Assembly (NCBI GenBank): GCA_030248225.1
Contig: JASANE010024936.1
Coordinates: forward strand, 1-64,000
Source: Trileptium ribeirensis
Lineage: Eukaryota > Nematoda > Enoplea > Enoplida > Thoracostomopsidae
Reading direction: 5' to 3'
DNA length: 64,000 nucleotides
In this document: one piece after another, positions 31,999-43,400 of the stretch
Layout of the letters: the number at the start of each line of letters is the position of its first letter
Numbering within the stretch: the first letter of the stretch is position 1
The notes under the pieces: model-generated
Database searches by the model: none
What the model saw: the letters and a program-made list of their open reading frames with translations, nothing else
Told to the model about the DNA's origin: nothing
Program-made: the position numbers and the translations under genes

Positions 31999-32882
31999 AT
32001 TTTGTTCTACTTTTTCGTTGCTGTGATTAGTTTTTGTAAGTTTTCTTAATGTAGGCCTCGGGATTTTCCCTGTAACGAATTGCTGTTGATTGTACGTTTA
32101 AAAGTTGCAGTTACATTGTTAGCGTAGATTGCTTTTAGTTGATTGCCTAAAGGCAAGAAAACGCTCTATTTCTAGAAGCCCTAACAAAATAGTTTATCAT
32201 ATTTAAAAGCCACAGTTAGAGCTAATAAGGCCATTAGAGAAGTGACCTGACTGCTCAACGGTTGTAGCATTGTATTTTTTGTCTTTATTTGTTAAATGGT
32301 TTTTTGGCTAAGCTTTATTCTGAAGACAAACTAAAATATGGTGTGCGATCTCCAGCGCTATTTTGCTAATATTCTTTTTGGGCCGAGATTCGTTTCACTC
32401 AGCGCCAATCATTTGCGATGGGATACTATCTGTTTTTGTAATTTTGTTCTACTTTTTCGTTGCTTTGATTAGTTTTTGTAAGTTTTCTTAATGTAGGCCT
32501 CGGGATTTTCCCTGTAACGAATTGCTGTTGATTGTACGTTTAAAAGTTGCAGTTACATTGTTAGCGTAGATTGTTTTTAGTTGATTGCCTAAAGGCAAGA
32601 AAACGCTCTATTTCTAGAAGCCCTAACAAAATAGTTTATCATATTTAAAAGCCACAGTTAGAGCTAATAAGGCCATTAGAGAAGTGACCTGACTGCTCAA
32701 CGGTTGTAGCATTGTATTTTTTGTCTTTATTTGTTAAATGGTTTTTTGGCTAAGCTTTATTCTGAAGACAAACTAAAATATGGTGTGCGATCTCCAGCGA
32801 TATTTTGCTAATATTCTTTTTGGGCCGAGATTCGTTTCACTCAGCGCGAATCATTTGCGATGGGATACTATCTGTTTTTGTA
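31999..32882 (+). repeat. Near-perfect 442-bp tandem duplication
   Basis: Copies at 31999-32440 and 32441-32882 differ at only about four positions that I can see, for example GCTGTGATT/GCTTTGATT near the start and GCGCCAATC/GCGCGAATC near the end. The first anchor TTTGTTCTAC lies at 32001 and again at 32443. The high identity implies a recent duplication or an assembly artefact. The unit has no ORF and no recognised function. Confidence 0.93.
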
Positions 32883-33535
32883 AATGCTGATGTATCAGTT
32901 CTTTCGCTAAAACTGTGTATTATGTGGAATCTTACTATCGTGTGCTGCTATTCGTCTTGCTAGACAGCAAAAACGTTAAGTCACGTTTTGAGTGTTGACT
33001 CGGTCCTTTTTAGCCCCAAGCCTGAGTTAAACTTTGACTCAATTTGAGTAAAGCCCGACTCCAAGTCGGTCAAGCTTTGACTCAAACTGATTCAATGTTA
33101 ACGCAAGCTTAGGCTTCAAAAGTGCCGAGTCTATCATGGTGTAAATTTGACTCTGCGTTTTTGAAGTCTGCTGAAACAGTGATATCTAAGGCAAGTTTCT
33201 GATGTTTTGAAAACTTAGACTGCATATTTGTGTTATGTTAGAGCCGTTTCAGTGTTTGTTGTAAAAATTAACCTTAGACTTAAAACCAGTTTACCATGTT
33301 TATGGCTAACTTAATTTTCCATAACAAGCTGAGTGACAGCTAGAAGGTTTAAATTTTTAATATTTATCAAAATATTTGTAAAATTTTATTATTTGCGAGT
33401 ATCAGCTTATTATATATATAAAGCCATTTTTGCACTGAAACATTGGGTTTCACTTTGTTTTATTTGACATTCCTTCACACAATGGTTTTGCAAGAACTGC
33501 AATTGCAACTCCGTCTTTTGTCGCTGGGGTTGTAT
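32883..33535. other. Non-coding stretch with repeated TGACTC words
   Basis: Between 32990 and 33170 the words TTGACTC, CGACTCC and GAGTC recur about eight times on both strands with phrases such as TTTGACTCAA. TGACTCA is the AP-1/bZIP core, but the array also looks like a degenerate short repeat. The rest is AT-rich and empty. Confidence 0.35.
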
Positions 33536-33537
33536 TG

Positions 33538-33541
33538 AAAA
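33538..33541 (-). terminator. Pol III terminator of the first tRNA-Ala
   Basis: TTTT on the minus strand, 21 bases downstream of the tRNA 3' end. The same sequence stands at the same distance after the second copy. Confidence 0.65.
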
Positions 33542-33562
33542 GATCCACGAGTGATCATACAT

Positions 33563-33633
33563 TGGACCAGCGGGGATTCGAACCCGGATATCTAGCTTGC
33601 AAGACTAGCGCGCTACCATTACACCACAGGCCC
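33563..33633 (-). tRNA. tRNA-Ala (anticodon TGC), copy 1
   Basis: Read on the minus strand it starts GGGCCTG and ends CTGGTCC plus discriminator A. The acceptor pairs at six of seven positions with a G3-U70 wobble, the alanine identity element. The D arm is GTGT/GCGC with AATGGTA in the loop (A box). The anticodon arm is CTAGT, CTTGCAA, GCTAG, giving TGC. The T arm holds GGTTCGAATCC (perfect B box). In this copy the T stem has one C-C mismatch (CCGGG against CCCCG), which may reduce its function. CCA is not encoded, as expected in eukaryotes. Confidence 0.93.
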
Positions 33634-33770
33634 CGATCACAGCGTGTTCAGCTACGCTATATATGCTAGCGTAGTGTGATGCTACATAACTCCCCTGCGG
33701 AGCGAGCGTGCGTTGAGCTCTAGCTGTATGAAGAAACTCCGTGCAGGGATCACGTCGGGCTCACCAATTG

Positions 33771-33774
33771 AAAA
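33771..33774 (-). terminator. Pol III terminator of the second tRNA-Ala
   Basis: TTTT on the minus strand 21 bases after the tRNA 3' end, within the duplicated flank. Confidence 0.65.
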
Positions 33775-33795
33775 GATCCACGAGTGATCACACAT

Positions 33796-33866
33796 TGGAC
33801 CAGCCGGGATTCGAACCCGGATATCTAGCTTGCAAGACTAGTGCGCTACCATTACACCACAGGCCC
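33796..33866 (-). tRNA. tRNA-Ala (anticodon TGC), copy 2
   Basis: It is identical to copy 1 except for position 26 (A instead of G) and a fully paired T stem (CCGGG with CCCGG). G3-U70, the TGC anticodon, and the A and B boxes are present, so this copy looks fully functional. The two genes are 233 bp apart within a duplicated ~141-bp unit (33536-33676 and 33769-33909). Upstream of each gene stands an 8-bp palindrome, CTACGCTA and TAGCGTAG with 7 bases between (33652-33674, 33885-33907). Confidence 0.95.
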
Positions 33867-34130
33867 CGGTCACAGCGTGTTCAGCTACGCTATATATGCT
33901 AGCGTAGTGAGATGATTCAGTATTGTGTAGTGGTGCGAAATTGCTTGCCCCCTGGCGCTGCAAACCCTTGTTACGCTACTGCAGTGACACAGCAGTTAAA
34001 GCTGAATTATGAGATGGCGATGTATAGTGTTATTGCTGGGGTATTTAATGTTTATGTCTCAAAGGTGGTTTGCTTTCATTGATAATGGAGCAAACAGTTT
34101 AGAACTGCGTTCATAAAGCTCGTAATGTTT

Positions 34131-34158
34131 ATATATAGATATATATATATATATATAT

Positions 34159-34196
<38 letters not shown>
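34131..34196. repeat. (TA)n microsatellite
   Basis: About 65 bp of alternating TA interrupted by a few G (TATATAGATATA). Confidence 0.95.
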
Positions 34197-36054
34197 GTCG
34201 TAAATAAAATGCAGGAGTACCGGTATTCTGGTTCCTGTAAAATTTGGGTTCCTGTTCCGGCTGTTTTATGCCGGATTTGAAGTTCCGGTCTCAGGTGCTT
34301 TGGGTACTCTGCATTTTGGATTTTTATACATGTTTCCTATTTCTGGTCAAAATTCGACCACAAACGAAACCATAACTGAAACAATATTCTTAATGGTATT
34401 TGTATAATATAGAATGAAATATATTCAGATTTTGTGCTCGCTCAGATGCCTGTGAGCGTTAGCTCTTATTTCTTAAGATATGTTCCTCGAGCTCTACTAA
34501 ACATTTGATAAGGCAATAAGAAGTTATGCTGTCAACCAACAACTAACATGCTTTAGCCAAGAGTCTCTTAGCTACAGCCTAACATGTTCCTGCTTTGTAC
34601 GTTGCGGCTAAACTGCTGCCAAAATGTCTATCAGTTGACTCTCATTTATTCGCTACACCACGAAATAAGTACTTTACTACTTTTGGCTGGGAATTTCTGA
34701 ACAAATTATGCTTCTTGGGCACTCTTTGTAGGCACAGAAAGGCAATAATACACCGCAGCACATCAAGGGAAACAGTGGCGGAATTTCTCAGGCTTTTTCA
34801 CACGTGTTCGGAAAAGTACTTTCTTAATGGGACCGTGGTTGAATGTCGAACAATTGCCAAGTTTCAAGATGTTTCAATGCGTACATACTATTTGATGCCG
34901 GTTTTCACTGGCTGACGAAGGCTCACGTATAGGTTGACAATTTTTGAAAACAGATCGCCATTTGGTTTCATGAAGCAGGTCTATATGGTATTAATTGTTG
35001 CTATTAACCTAATAACAAAACAACGTAGGTGACAACATTCGAAATTTATGAATCACAACGTTATAATTTTATCAAAAATTTTTTACGTTGTATGGCCGTA
35101 GTACTTGCCAAATTGTTCGTTTCGACGTAATTACAATTGTGTTCACGGTGTCGAGATACCAAAAGAATTTATAGATCCTTCTGGCGCTCGACGTGCAATT
35201 GATGTAAAAAAATGCCTAAATTTTACAAGCCTGTTGCTGATATTTTAGCCCCATGCAGCACCACATTGGAGCAGCGACGTGCCCGCCGTATAATAACGAA
35301 ATCAACGTCGGTACAATAACAATGTTCGCCCTCAACAAACGAGGCTCTCATTGATGAGACCATGCTCCGGCCAGAATTAACAGTTTCGGTTCCGGTTACT
35401 CGGTGCCGTTGAATTGGTATGGCCGGAAGGCAGAAGGTTTTGGGAAACGATGAGCGTTTTGGATTTTTTCTCGGTGTTAGGTGCGAAGAAATAAAAATTT
35501 GGTTTTTTGGCATTTCTAAATTAAAAAAATATGCGGCTGAGGTAGGGTCTGCAATGACCATCAAGGGACACGCATTTTGTCTGATGATTGAAGTTATGTG
35601 CTTTGTCTTTTTTGTTGTTGTATATTTGCTTCTTTAGATGTCTTATTTTAATGATTTCCTGTATATTTTATTCATTCATTCATTTTAACTGGAGTGTTAG
35701 TAATGTTCGATAATCATCATGCTTCCATGTTATGTTAATTACAGGTTTTTTCGTAGAACTGCCGCTATTATAGAGGGAGATAGCCGGTTTGAAGCACAAA
35801 GTCGAGCGCGGTATGTTGCTTTGGATTCTTGTCCGCCCCGTGACTGACTCGACTTAAGGCTTCTCCCACGCAGCAATTGTAAGTTATGTTCTCGTAAGTG
35901 ACTGGTATTCTTCGCGATTATTCGATACCGATGTTGGCGTCTGTATTGTTTATTTATTGTATCATGTCGGCCCATACCACTTTCAGGTGCTTCCCATTTC
36001 CGCGACACGTTTATATTTCATGTATACGTATATCTGTTAAAATAGATACACATT
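34197..36054. other. Non-coding, nothing recognised
   Basis: CCGG-rich GGTTCC words near 34215-34290 and 35370-35400 resemble ones near 200 and 47720 and may be remnants of one repeat. Open frames at 34595-34915 (+) and 35223-35564 (-) show no family signature. Confidence 0.4.
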
Positions 36055-36700
36055 TTTATTGGTTTTTCTAAAATTTCCCGTTTCCCATATTTTCCAAATT
36101 TTTCATTTCCCAAAATGTTGGAAAATAAGAAATTTGTTATTTCCCGAAATTTCGGAATGTAATTTTGCTTGACGAAAATTTTTCCAATTTAGTTTCCTAT
36201 CTTTCTTGTTGCCCAAAATTTCCTAAGTTTCCTGTTCCCTAATATTTGCCAGCAGGAAATTTCAAGTGATCTCAGGTTTTCCTGTTTCCAAAAGCTTTGC
36301 AGTACCATTCCAAGTGGTTTCTTTTCCCAAAATTTCCTGTTTCTCAAAATGTTCTAATTTTCCCCTTCCGCTAAATTTATTATTGACTTCCCGTTTTCTA
36401 AGATTTCGCCTATTTTTCATTTTCCAGAATTTCACAACAATCCTATTTTTAAAAATTTTAGCACTTTCCGGTTAATACGTCATATTTTCGTTTCTTAATG
36501 TTTTTGCCATTTCCCAAATTTTCTGTCCCAAAATTTTCCAACTAGCTTTTTTCCAAAAATTGGCCAACTTTCTTTTTTCCGCAATTCTCCCGGGGGTGGA
36601 ATTACCAACACCATGTCCATTTCACCACCTTCCTGCTTCCCGAAATTTCCTCAGGTTCATATTTCCCAACTTTCCCGAAATTTTGTATTATAACTTTGCT
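36055..36700 (+). repeat. Low-complexity polypyrimidine block (TTTCCC/AAATTTCC)
   Basis: Words such as TTTCCCAAAATTTCC and TTCCCGAAATTTC recur dozens of times at irregular 15-30 bp spacing for about 650 bp. The block is T/C-rich on the plus strand with only A-runs breaking it. Open frames inside are by-products of the composition. Confidence 0.85.
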
Positions 36701-38648
36701 TATATTTTTCACGCAGTATACATGTCTGATGTCAAATGTATCGTTGTGTGCTTGTATTTAAATAATTTGTGTTACTCCACACGTGTATTTAGGGGCAACG
36801 CAAAGGGGGGTTGCTGAAAAAATTGATGACAACACCACTTTTTGAAGAGCTTGGGACGCTCCTGCGTGCTTTGTAACTAAACTTGTTTATAAATAGCTGA
36901 TATTTCAGCAAAATGTTTAGGTTTAAATTTATTCAAGTTTAAACCGGGTTCCCAGAACAACGGGTCGGATTACCTCTATTTACGGGCTGCCTACGCGGAC
37001 TTGTCCGTTAAAATGCCGCCGCATTTCATTGATAAGAGCTCCGGGCATTTGTGTCCAGGAATTGACAATTTAATTACATAGGGCTTGAAGTCAAATTTAC
37101 TGCTAGTCAGAAAAACTGGAATAATTGGCACGGGGCAACTGTTCAAAATTTCCCAGGCCCTAAATATAATTGGATGGGGTGCTAAAACGATTGAAACATA
37201 ATTACATTTTACTCATCGAAAGTATATACATAATATTTGTCAGTGTTGACCACACACCATTTCGCTACTTATGGTCACGATTTGTCTATTTGTTATGCTG
37301 CAGTCGGGAAATAATAAACTAAATTTAACTATGTAGCCGCTGTTTATATTATCGTTTTAAAATTGTCTGTTATATATATATATTTGTCGTTGAAAATACT
37401 GCAGTAATGGAAACCTGATTTGTTTATGGTCCTGCCCTAGTAGGCTAAAAGATGCTTGTGCGAAGAGTTTTCATAGGTTACAGAAATGTTGGATTATGAG
37501 GTAGCGCTTGGTTGATGCATAAGTTTCGCTGTGTGACTTTAATTTGATGGAATATATGTGTCTCAAGTTCTACCATTGCAAAAATTCCAACCAATCACAG
37601 TTCCAAGGGCCTATTATTTTACGTTACACCCCTGCTAGACAATGGAGAATGAACATTCGGGTTTCCGCAGCTGAAGTATTTACCTTCATTTGTTGATATT
37701 CCACTAAGCTGGCTTGTTTGTAGGTTTTTATCTTGAGATGTTGTGTGGCTAAATATTTTCGTGAATTATTACGGTATATATATCCACACATTACTTGGAT
37801 TCGATATCTACATATGAAGTGGTTTGCTAGAGTATGAATTGTATTTAAATACGGAACTGACAAGGATTTTTTTATATCGTGATGATATTTTTATACCGGA
37901 CATAGGAGTGCGCGTAGAAAAATTTTTGAGCCAACGCATACCCGCGGAAATTGGACACTTCCCACCGCCACTAGCTCCGCAAAGCCAGCACATTGTAAAC
38001 CGAGGCATCGCAAGTTCATGATTATACGTTATATAAGTATTCTACTGCAATCGTTTTTGCTTTTTCGGCAGCCACTGTCACTGCGGTGAGCATAAGATCG
38101 AATGAATCTTTGTCCTAAGCAGCCATCCAAAATCAAAGCTTGCGGATTTTCGGCAGTTGACCGCATTGACAAATTATTATACACTTTTTCAACAGAATCT
38201 ATGTATCTCTATAAACCTCATAGCGACGGTATCTACTAACAAGTTCTTTAAGGCTGCACTCATGGAAGGAACTATCCAGGCTTTCAAATTGTGCCCGAAA
38301 TAAATCACAGGAGCGGCATTTCTTAGCATTGTGTTTTCCTTGACTTTCGGAGTTCGAACGAAATGGGTAAGACCCTGCACCCATCAAATTCCGACCACGA
38401 GATTTTGATCGTTAACGCAAAACGACGACGGAATTGGATGTATAACTCAATTAGTGTCGACGTCCAACTAGACATAGTGAGCAGTACTCATGGCGAGTGA
38501 CTGTATATGATTTGATTTCAAGCTGTTTACGCCGATTCAGTAGGTCGTTTTTGAATGCACTAAAATTTTGTCTACCTGTGACCCTTTTGGGGCTTCTCTG
38601 GCCCCGGTCGCAACTTACCCCGTATTTGCGACTGAGGGACCTCGCCGG
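36701..38648. other. Non-coding; short minus-strand coding-like pieces at the right
   Basis: On the minus strand at 38199-38387 one reads HNAKKCRSCDLFRAQFE. A comparable piece, SHDLFRAHFEAK, lies on the minus strand near 61500, next to a shared GCCCGAAATAAATC. The two are probably remnants of one mobile element. A second minus frame at 38451-38657 has coding-like composition but is unrecognised. Confidence 0.35.
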
Positions 38649-39537
38649 AAGTAACAAATGTTACGAGTTGTGAGAACTACGAGTAGCCGCGATGACACGC
38701 TTTCTGTGTACTCAAGTTTGGGCACGTACTCGCGAACAGGCTGTAATCCGAAAAAGCTGGTAATTTGTCGGGGCTTAAACTTTTCTCCGGGTTCCATGCC
38801 GTGCCTACATTTTCAAAATTCACACAATACAACGGTTTGAAAAGAGCAGTTTAACAAATGGAGTTGTGAGAGGTGCGAGTACCCGCGGTGACACGCTTTG
38901 CAATGCGCTCAAGCTTTGGGCACGTACCCGCGCACAGCTCTAATCCGAAAAAGCTGGAACTTTGTCGGGGCTTAAACTTTTCTCGCATACATTTTCAAAA
39001 TTCACACAATACAATGGTTTGAAAAGAGTAGTTTTACAAATGGAGTTGTGAGAGGTACTAGTACCCGCGGTGACACGCTTTCCGTGGGCTCAAGTTTTGG
39101 GCACATACCCGCGCACAGCTCTAATCCGTCAATACTGGAAATTTGTCATGGCTTAAATTTTTCTCCGGGTTTCATGCCGTGCCACCATTTTCAAAAGTCA
39201 CACAATACAATGGTTTAAAAAGAGCAGTTTAACAAATGGAGTTGTGAGAGGTACTAGTACCCGCGGTGACACGCTTTGCGTGCGCTCAAGCTTTGGGCAC
39301 GCACCCGCGCACAGCTCTAATCCGAAAAAGCTGGAAATTTGTCGTGCCTTACACTTTTCTCCGGGTTTCATGCGGTGCCTACATTTTCAAAATTCACACA
39401 ATACAATGGTTTGAAAAGAGCAGTTTAACAAATGGAGTTGTGAGAGGTGCGAGTACCCGCGGTGACACGCTTTGCAATGCGCTCAAGCACGTACCCGCGC
39501 ACAGCTCTAATCCGAAAATCTGGAAATTTGTCAGAAC
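38649..39537 (+). repeat. Tandem array of about 196-bp units
   Basis: GAGTTGTGAGA anchors fall at 38665, 38861, 39043, 39239 and 39435, so spacings are 196, 182, 196 and 196 bp. Each unit has GAGTACCCGCGGTGACACGC, a TTGGGCACGTACCCGCGCAC block, TCCGAAAAAGCTGGAA and TTCACACAATACAATGG. The last unit is truncated. Frames inside the array change with the unit and are not genes. Confidence 0.93.
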
Positions 39538-39554
39538 GTTAGCGGACTACTCAT

Positions 39555-39750
39555 ATTCAACCGTGCAGATGCAGGTATCCGCGAGCCCTACCTAGTCGAC
39601 TACGGCTTGGAACCTTGCGTCCGTCGGGATTGGACACACGAAGAATTCGCTATTCTACCGTGCTGACTCGGGTATCCGCTAGCACTGCCAGGTCGACTAC
39701 GGGTTGAAACATTGAGTCCGTCGGGATTGGGCACACGTAGAATTGGCCAT
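39555..39750 (+). repeat. Two-unit tandem repeat of 97 bp
   Basis: GTCGACTACGGCTTGGAA at 39595 and GTCGACTACGGGTTGAAA at 39692 start matching blocks that both continue GTCCGTCGGGATTGG(A/G)CACACG. The preceding blocks (GGTATCCGCGAGCCC / GGTATCCGCTAGCAC) match too. Confidence 0.85.
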
Positions 39751-40247
39751 CATACATGCTCATCAATGCGTGCTGTCACCGAAATGACTAAATTATTCAT
39801 TTTATTTGGTTCCGTTTAGAAGACTGAATGGTCATTATTGGTAGGCGATATCTGAAATGTCTTGTTGGTGAGTATCAGTCCGAAATACTAAGCGATTCAT
39901 TGACTCGGTGCTGTGGAAACATTCACCAGGGTTTCATCAATTTCACACTCTCATGCTGACAATTTTCGTTTCGGGTAGCTATTTGGGCGGTAACGGGGTG
40001 AGCAACAATCCTTTTTCGTTGTGTACCCAAAACAACGAAAGTTACAGCCAAAGAACGCGCTGTTTGCGGTTTTAAAATCTGTGATGAACTTCCACAGTCA
40101 CCAAGTTTGCTCGCTCGGTTGTGCCTTGAAAAAACTCTGAGTTCGGTGGGCGGGTTCAGTGGCATTGGAAAAGGCCAAATTTTTACACGCGCACACCTCT
40201 GTATTGACCGTATGTCCAATTGTAATTTAAACTTCACAAACTGCATA
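39751..40247. other. Non-coding, nothing recognised
   Basis: An open frame on the minus strand (39923-40297) runs into the MITE that follows and is not supported as a gene. Confidence 0.4.
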
Positions 40248-40255
40248 ACATTTGT

Positions 40256-40395
40256 GGCCCATGTCAACTTTAGGTGCCGAAGCATAATGCATGACATGCT
40301 GTTCTCGATATACTAATCACTAAGCCTAATCTCCCGCTCTAAGCTGTTCTTTTTTCTAGCATTGTAACGTCCGACCCCTAACTTTGACATGGGCC
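40256..40395 (+). mobile_element. MITE, family D, copy 1 (140 bp)
   Basis: Inverted ends GGCCCATGTCAACTTTAGG and CCTAACTTTGACATGGGCC enclose a non-coding core with TTCTCGATATACTA, a CTAAGCCTAA word and CGCTCTAAGCTGTTCTT. Flanks ACATTTGT (40248-40255) and ATATTTGT (40396-40403) match at seven of eight bases, an 8-bp target duplication. Confidence 0.85.
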
Positions 40396-40403
40396 ATATT
40401 TGT

Positions 40404-43400
40404 CATATAGGATTCCTTCTCACTATATTTTACGATGCAATAAGTACTTGACAGATTACCCGCAGTCAATACAGTTTTTTATTTATTGAAACGAAGCGGG
40501 CGAAGTTTCCTCTGGTAGGTTTTAATTTGTAAAAAATTATTTTTTCTTTCTCTATTCCCCCAGATTGAGTCTTGTATTCGCACTGCTCCGGCGATTCTCT
40601 ACATAACTGACACGGATTGGAGATTTTTTGATGTTTCCCATTTGGGGTCACCCAACATTTTAGGTTATAACTTTGCCAACTACGGCATCAGATCGAAAAA
40701 CGAAACCGTCCATGAAATAGTAAAATTTTGTCAGTTTCAACATTTTAGATCATTATAATGTGTCAATGGGTTTTTGGTCGTTACTGAATAGGATGAGAGT
40801 AAATTGTATTCCCGTGGTATGCATCAAATACGGCTAAGGCATGTCTTGGAACCCTACTATGGAAAATGGCTGTTCAAATTGGAATTTTTTAACTCGTGAT
40901 TTACAAATTTCAAAAGTTTTCGTCTTTTTTGGTCATTGGAAGTAGAAATGAAGAGTTCTTCTGTTTTGATGTATGACTAAAATGACCACAGCGTTGTTAC
41001 TGACGTATTGTCGTTGTATAAATGCTATGAAGGGACTTTAAATGGGCTTAGGAACCAGGATTTTAAACGCGAAATGGTCGCAAAGTGCAGACTATAGATA
41101 CTCGCTCCGTTTTCACTCTGTCATTTACTAGTTTAGTTTTGATGTTGATGCGTCAATACAAGGACAAATTAATTTGAAAATACAATTTAGATGTATACAT
41201 GTCAAATCAATAACATATCTATATATTCGCTTAAATGTTTGTAGTTATCGTGTTTATTTGGGACTCAACTGAATTTGGCTTAATATATAGTAGAATCTAT
41301 ATAGCATAATACTGCTAACAGCATAATTTCGGATTAATAGCATCTAGTTTGAATAAGGAAAATTACAGGGGCGCGAGGTCTGGGGTGATGGGCGGGCTAA
41401 ATATTTTTCCCAAATTTACCACATTTACCTGGGCTCGGAGGGGGTGGTTAAGCCAATTTGAATTGAGAGGGGTCCGAGCCGTAGTGGAGTAACAGCGTAC
41501 CCCTATGTGCCCTTATATATAACAACCAGTGGGTATTGTAAATATTATCTCCTTGGGTCTAACTAGCTGGATGAATTGTTTCAAATTTTTGATTCCGGTA
41601 CTTAATGAAGTATAGTTATAGCATTGAACTTGGACTGCTTCAATGATTTTCTTCCGCAGTTCCCGCAAAGCCGACACAAGCTGGAGATTTGTTGAATTTG
41701 GCGCGACCTAACCTTTTAGGCCAGAGGCTGAAACATCGCGAGCTACAACTTTACTATTTCTCAGAGGGCAAATTTTTCAACCTTGAGCCAATCAGTGTCA
41801 TCCTCATCTTTAGATACCACATCGAACACGGCATGTGACAGTCCACTGTTGCAGTAGTCTTCAGGCTTAGTCCTAGTTTTTCTTGACGTCGCCGATGCTA
41901 GACTGCCACACCTTATGCACTACCCTCCTTGCCTGCTTGTGATACAAGCGCGTGGAACAAAATGCTCTTAGATAATGGTGAAAATTCTCATATATCTTTT
42001 CATTATGGTACTCTATTTCTGGGAATAACCGGGACCAACAAACCAAATTGCGGTACAGTTACAGCGTAAACGTATACTTTTATATACTCAAGTGAAACGC
42101 ATACAGATAAGATCAGCCTGAAACAGAACCTAGGTGGCGTTTGAACGTTGTATTGCGGCAATTAAACCCCGAATGGCATTGGAACTGCATCTACATTTTC
42201 AATAGTGCAAATACACGTTTCCCAATGGAGTTGACTATAGGGCTTAAATTCCAGTTTATATAGTTTGTTTTGTGTATATGTTTAGTTATATTTGTTAATA
42301 AGTTGTGTAAGTTGTATGATTTTTGAAACGGAGCCAGCGGAGTTCCTGCGGAGGGCGCCATGTGGAAATGGTGAAAATGTTTTTTTGCCTGCCCGTGTAA
42401 CTCATACCTCACGTTTGGATTTCGATAACTTTTTTGTGCCCTTTATGGGAAAGGTCAATGCTCCACCCAGCTTCCGATTCGAAATGTTCATAAACACTGT
42501 GTTTCGTAGCCTATATCTCACGGCTGGGATGCCTATAAACGAGTGGCGATTAGGTTATCATACATTATATTAACAGTTCAACGTGCCTGCATTATATCTC
42601 CCGTTTCAATGCGTTATACGGTCGGCCAACTTGATCTTCACGATGTCTGCCTTTCGTTTGCGTGCAAGGCATCAGGAACGGAGAATGATCTATATTTTAC
42701 GGTGCTCTGAATATTATGTTTGCTCTGAATATTATGTTTGGGTTATCTAAGCGTGAATATTTAATGCTGTTCCTAGTGGTTTTAAACGAGTTTAGGGTAG
42801 TCCCAGTACGCCGTCCGCCTTCATTTGTTTGCAAGGCATTTAAAGCGGCTCGTATAGGTTTTTCGGCAGATTATGTGTATCTACGATGCTGTGGGCATGG
42901 CTAGATCCAACATAGCTTTGAAGTGGTTTAGGGTCGACCTCTGCGAACCCGATTAACCAAAATAATTTTGTCAGGCGTCGTATTAATGATAGGTTTTGTG
43001 TCACACATAACAGGTTGTGCTAATTATCTCTTAAAGGTGTTATACAGCTACATGCGTTCCAAGAGTTAGCTTTATATACACAAAACTAAATATATATTTT
43101 TGGGATAATTTTCGATGTAAGTTCCTCCAGATTACAACATTTCAGAAACGTAGTTGTTTTCTTTCCACGACATGACAAAGATGAACGTTTCCCGACCAGA
43201 ATGTGGCTCTGGACTTTCATGGCTGCGCCCTTGCCTGTCACAGGCAATAGCACATAATGACAAGAACGCTGGCACCGTTTCACTCTTGCTTTACTGAGTA
43301 CTAGTAATGTCGTTTGGTTTTAATTTTGTCGTGTTCTATTTCATTAATTTCCAGTCTTAAGTATCACTGTTATTGTACTTGTTCTGTTACTGTTCAGTGA

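Noticed and set aside
33563..33634. Alternative tRNA register starting one base earlier (GGGGCCT acceptor)
   Set aside because: That register pairs at only four of seven positions and misplaces U8; the GGGCCTG register pairs at six of seven and gives G3-U70.
41368..41506. Possible hAT MITE with CAGGGGCGC and GCGTACCCCTA ends
   Set aside because: The inverted match is short and imperfect, and the flanks show no 8-bp duplication.
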